From: Corynebacterium afermentans subsp. afermentans
Lineage (GTDB): Bacteria; Actinomycetota; Actinomycetes; Mycobacteriales; Mycobacteriaceae
Direction: 5' to 3'
Length of the DNA: 64,000 bases
NCBI RefSeq assembly: GCF_030408355.1
Contig: NZ_CP046606.1
Location: 1,178,001 to 1,242,000 of the forward strand
Shown piece after piece: positions 61,187 to 64,000 of this stretch. The position numbers were made by a program, and so were the translations under genes. Positions within the stretch are counted from its first letter, which is position 1; every line of letters starts with the position of its first letter. Below the pieces are notes generated by a model that was not told the DNA's origin, did not search any database, and saw nothing but the letters and a program-made list of their open reading frames with translations.

Positions 61187-61720
61187 TTACTGGTTTTCGT
61201 ACCAGCCCCAGATGATGGCGCGGCCGAGCGAATGGAAGTTCAGGTTGAAGCCGAGCTGGGTGGGGTTGGCAATCTCGTCCGCGGGCAACTCCGTGTCCAC
61301 CGCGTGCACGGCGAAGAGATACCGGTGCGGGCCGTGGCCTGCCGGCGGATTGGCGCCGTAGTAGCCCTTAACGCCGCTGTCGCCGGTGAGCACCACTGCA
61401 CCGACGCCGAGCCCCTCCTTCGCACCTGCTCCGGCGGGCAGCTCGGTGACGTCCGCGGGGATGTTGAAAGCGGACCAGTGCCAGAAACCTGACGCAGTCG
61501 GTGCGTCCGGGTCGAAACAGGTCACCGCGAAGGTCTTGGTGCCCTCCGGGGCGCCGGACCAGGACAGCTGCGGGCTGGTCGCGTTGTCGCCGGCTAGTGC
61601 GTCGGCAAGACGCTCGCCGTCGACGATGTCCTCGGAGACGATGTCGAAGGACGGCACGTCCGTCAGCGGCGCGTACGGGTCGGGGCCGGGGAAACGGTCG
61701 GATACATAGTTGGCAGTCAT
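61187..61720 (-). CDS. YbhB/YbcL-type PEBP (Raf-kinase-inhibitor-like) protein
   Basis: A 177-residue phosphatidylethanolamine-binding-protein fold. Conserved pieces are PQLSWSGAPEGTKTFAVTCFDPDAP, FWHWSAFNIPADV, YYGANPPAGHGPHRYLF and HAVDTELP. These line the anion pocket (DPDAP and GxHR). Bacterial members are cytoplasmic with unclear roles. It precedes a heterodimeric ABC exporter on the same strand but is read after it in transcription order. Confidence 0.93.
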   Translation of the reverse strand: MTANYVSDRFPGPDPYAPLTDVPSFDIVSEDIVDGERLADALAGDNATSPQLSWSGAPEGTKTFAVTCFDPDAPTASGFWHWSAFNIPADVTELPAGAGAKEGLGVGAVVLTGDSGVKGYYGANPPAGHGPHRYLFAVHAVDTELPADEIANPTQLGFNLNFHSLGRAIIWGWYENQ

Positions 61721-61741
61721 GTCCCCATTCCTACCGGAGAG

Positions 61742-63547
61742 CTAGTGACACCCGCCACTCCACGCGGCGAAAAGTTGCGCGTATCTCCCGCCGGCTGCCA
61801 TGAGCTGGGCGTGGGTGCCGTCCTCGATGATGCGTCCGGCGTCCATGACCAATATTCGGTCCGCGGCCGCTGCTTGGTCCAGGCGGTGCGCCACCACCAA
61901 CGCCGTGGTGCCCTTCGCGATGTGTGCGGCCGCCTCTTCCAGTGTGTTCGTGGCGTCGCTGCCAGCTTCTGCCGTGGCCTCGTCCAGGATGAGCACCTTC
62001 GGGCTTGACAGTGCGACACGCGCGAGCGCGAGCTGCTGCTCCACCTCCGGCGGGATCTCCTCTGCTCCCGCGCCGACGGCGGTGTCCAGCCCTTTCGGGA
62101 ACAGGCGCGCGAACTGGGTGCCATCGGGGTCGAGCCCGACGGTTGCCAACGCCCGCAATAGGTCCGTGTCGGTCGCACCCTGTGCTGCCATCGAGAGGTC
62201 CTCGCGCAGGGAGCCGGCGAACAGGTGGACGTCCTGGGTGAGCAGAGTGACGTTCTTCGCGGTCCACGTGTCGCTGACCTGCGAGGTGTCCACCCCTCCC
62301 ACCCTGATGCTGCCAGCCGTGGGCTCCACAAGTCCCGCGATAAGCGCGGTGAGGGTGGACTTGCCAGCGCCCGAGGTCCCCACCAGCGCGGTAGTAGTTC
62401 CCGCCGCGAGTGTGACGGAGAGATCCTCAAGCACATTGGCGCCACCCGGGTACGCGAAGGAGACGTGGTCGACTGCCACATCCACGGGCTTGGTCAGGTC
62501 CTCCGGTACGACTGTGGCGACGCGGCCGTCCGCGAGCTTGGCCAGGCTCACCGCGCGGCCCACGGCGGTGGCCGCACTCTGCAGCTCCCCGACGAAGAAC
62601 AGAGCGTTGAACACCATGACTTCGGCGCGGATCACCATGAACACCGCTGCACTCGCCTGGCCCGGGGTGACAGCGCCGGTGGAGGCGAGCCAGGCACCCA
62701 CACCGAGGGTGAGCAGCACCCACGCGGCGAAAGCGACCTGTCCGATGCCCATGAGCCGGATGAACCAGGGCGCACGGTCCATCTCCGCTTCCACCGCGCC
62801 CCACGAGGTCCGCCGCATCCGGGCCAGTGCCCAGCGCTCCAAATCGAAGGCGCGCAGCGTGGGCAGGCCCCGGACGGTGTCCAGCAACACCGCGTTGCGA
62901 CGCGCCTCCGCCACGCTCACGGCGTTGGAGGCAGCCGGGATCGCGCGGACCACCGCGCGGGCGACCGGGTAGGTGCAGACGCAGATCAATAGCAGGATCC
63001 CGGCGAAGCGGACGTCGATAAGCAAAAGCCCGATAAACGTGATCGGAAAGACGAACACGATGGTGAGCACGCGCGAGCCGATGGCGGTGATGGTTTGGAC
63101 GACGTCGTCGATGTCCTTGGTCATGCGCGTGATCACGTTGCCGGTGCCGAGCTCCATCACCCGCGGCACAGGTGCGCGCAGGATCGCGTCGAGGCAGCGA
63201 CGGCGCAGATCGATGGACGCGCGGGCAACTTTGAGGCCCACCACGTAGTTGCCCAGGGCGCGCAAGAACATCTCGACGAGCATGCAGGCCAACGCGAGAC
63301 CTACGGTCCACACGAACGCGCGGGTGCCGGTGCCCAGCAGCGGAACCTCACCGCCGGTAAGCGGGTCGACGCTGCGGCCGAAAAGGTTCGACTGTGTGGT
63401 GTAGAAGACGACGGTGAGCGCCTGGATGATCAAAAGCCCCGTCCACCAACGCCTGTCCAGCGCGTTCGGCAGTGCCGAGAGGTACGCGAAGGTTTCCTTC
63501 ACGCTCGCGGGGGCGACCGCGTCAGTGCGTTCGTACTCGCGCTGCAT
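61742..63547 (-). CDS. ABC exporter half-transporter with degenerate signature motif
   Basis: A 601-residue half-transporter. Six transmembrane helices (about 1-320) are followed by a nucleotide-binding domain. Walker A (VGTSGAGKSTL), Walker B with catalytic glutamate (VLILDEATAEAGSD) and the switch histidine (VVAHRLDQ) are present. The LSGGQ signature is replaced by IPPEVEQQ. It abuts the partner gene upstream without a spacer, so the two form a heterodimer. The substrate is unknown. Confidence 0.9.
   Translation of the reverse strand: MQREYERTDAVAPASVKETFAYLSALPNALDRRWWTGLLIIQALTVVFYTTQSNLFGRSVDPLTGGEVPLLGTGTRAFVWTVGLALACMLVEMFLRALGNYVVGLKVARASIDLRRRCLDAILRAPVPRVMELGTGNVITRMTKDIDDVVQTITAIGSRVLTIVFVFPITFIGLLLIDVRFAGILLLICVCTYPVARAVVRAIPAASNAVSVAEARRNAVLLDTVRGLPTLRAFDLERWALARMRRTSWGAVEAEMDRAPWFIRLMGIGQVAFAAWVLLTLGVGAWLASTGAVTPGQASAAVFMVIRAEVMVFNALFFVGELQSAATAVGRAVSLAKLADGRVATVVPEDLTKPVDVAVDHVSFAYPGGANVLEDLSVTLAAGTTTALVGTSGAGKSTLTALIAGLVEPTAGSIRVGGVDTSQVSDTWTAKNVTLLTQDVHLFAGSLREDLSMAAQGATDTDLLRALATVGLDPDGTQFARLFPKGLDTAVGAGAEEIPPEVEQQLALARVALSSPKVLILDEATAEAGSDATNTLEEAAAHIAKGTTALVVAHRLDQAAAADRILVMDAGRIIEDGTHAQLMAAGGRYAQLFAAWSGGCH

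Positions 63548-64000
<453 letters not shown>

Overview
The window is a GC-rich stretch of a Corynebacterium chromosome. The genus is indicated by the odhI-ftsR-nuclease-merR cluster, ndh next to ufaA, rbpA next to ppm1-lnt, the pupylation genes dop-pup-pafA-pafB-pafC-tatA-tatC-helY, and mycothiol synthesis (mshC). I cannot name the species. Coding is dense: no gap above about 260 bp remains once start codons are corrected.

Layout. 0.1-7.2 kb: a VOC protein, tRNA-Pro, a YchJ-like protein, a hydrolase/OsmC fusion, secA2, then odhI, ftsR, a DUF151 nuclease and a second MerR regulator. 7.3-9.1 kb: a complete IS30-family element with visible terminal inverted repeats. 9.1-18.4 kb: a VWA protein, a conserved 285-aa protein, two CNNM/CBS membrane proteins, a DEAD-box helicase, gnd, a thioesterase and corA. 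18.5-22 kb: a pyruvate formate-lyase operon in which the glycyl-radical domain is encoded by its own gene. 22-32 kb: ndh, ufaA, a YceI protein, rbpA, the lipoprotein and mannosyl-lipid genes lnt and ppm1, a DprE2-like reductase, an M24 peptidase and a trypsin-like protease. 32-41.3 kb: helY, Tat export genes and the Pup ligase/depupylase locus. 41.4-46.4 kb: a block (peptide transporter, pdxS, pdxR, a flavoprotein) lying between dop and its usual partner mpa. 46.4-58.6 kb: mpa, trmI, an M18 aminopeptidase, a RecB-type nuclease, fhs, a C4-dicarboxylate transporter, aspA, a HAD phosphatase, mshC and uppP. 58.7-64 kb: a lipoprotein, pyrD, a small membrane protein, a PEBP protein and a heterodimeric ABC exporter cut by the window edge.

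How the genes fit together. Several point to growth with little oxygen: split pyruvate formate-lyase makes acetyl-CoA and formate, Fhs can take formate into the folate pool, and AspA plus the Dcu transporter can feed fumarate respiration. Pup, PafA, Dop and Mpa form a pupylation pathway with no 20S proteasome gene in the window, and Mpa lacks a visible proteasome-docking tail.

Most notable observations: (1) the two-gene pyruvate formate-lyase; (2) a thioredoxin-reductase-like flavoprotein whose N-terminus closely resembles the toxin-binding tail of the antitoxin YefM; (3) hairpins that cover the ribosome-binding sites of corA and the dcu gene; (4) at least seventeen genes with a TANNNT box 7-8 bases before the start codon, indicating leaderless transcription and settling many starts.
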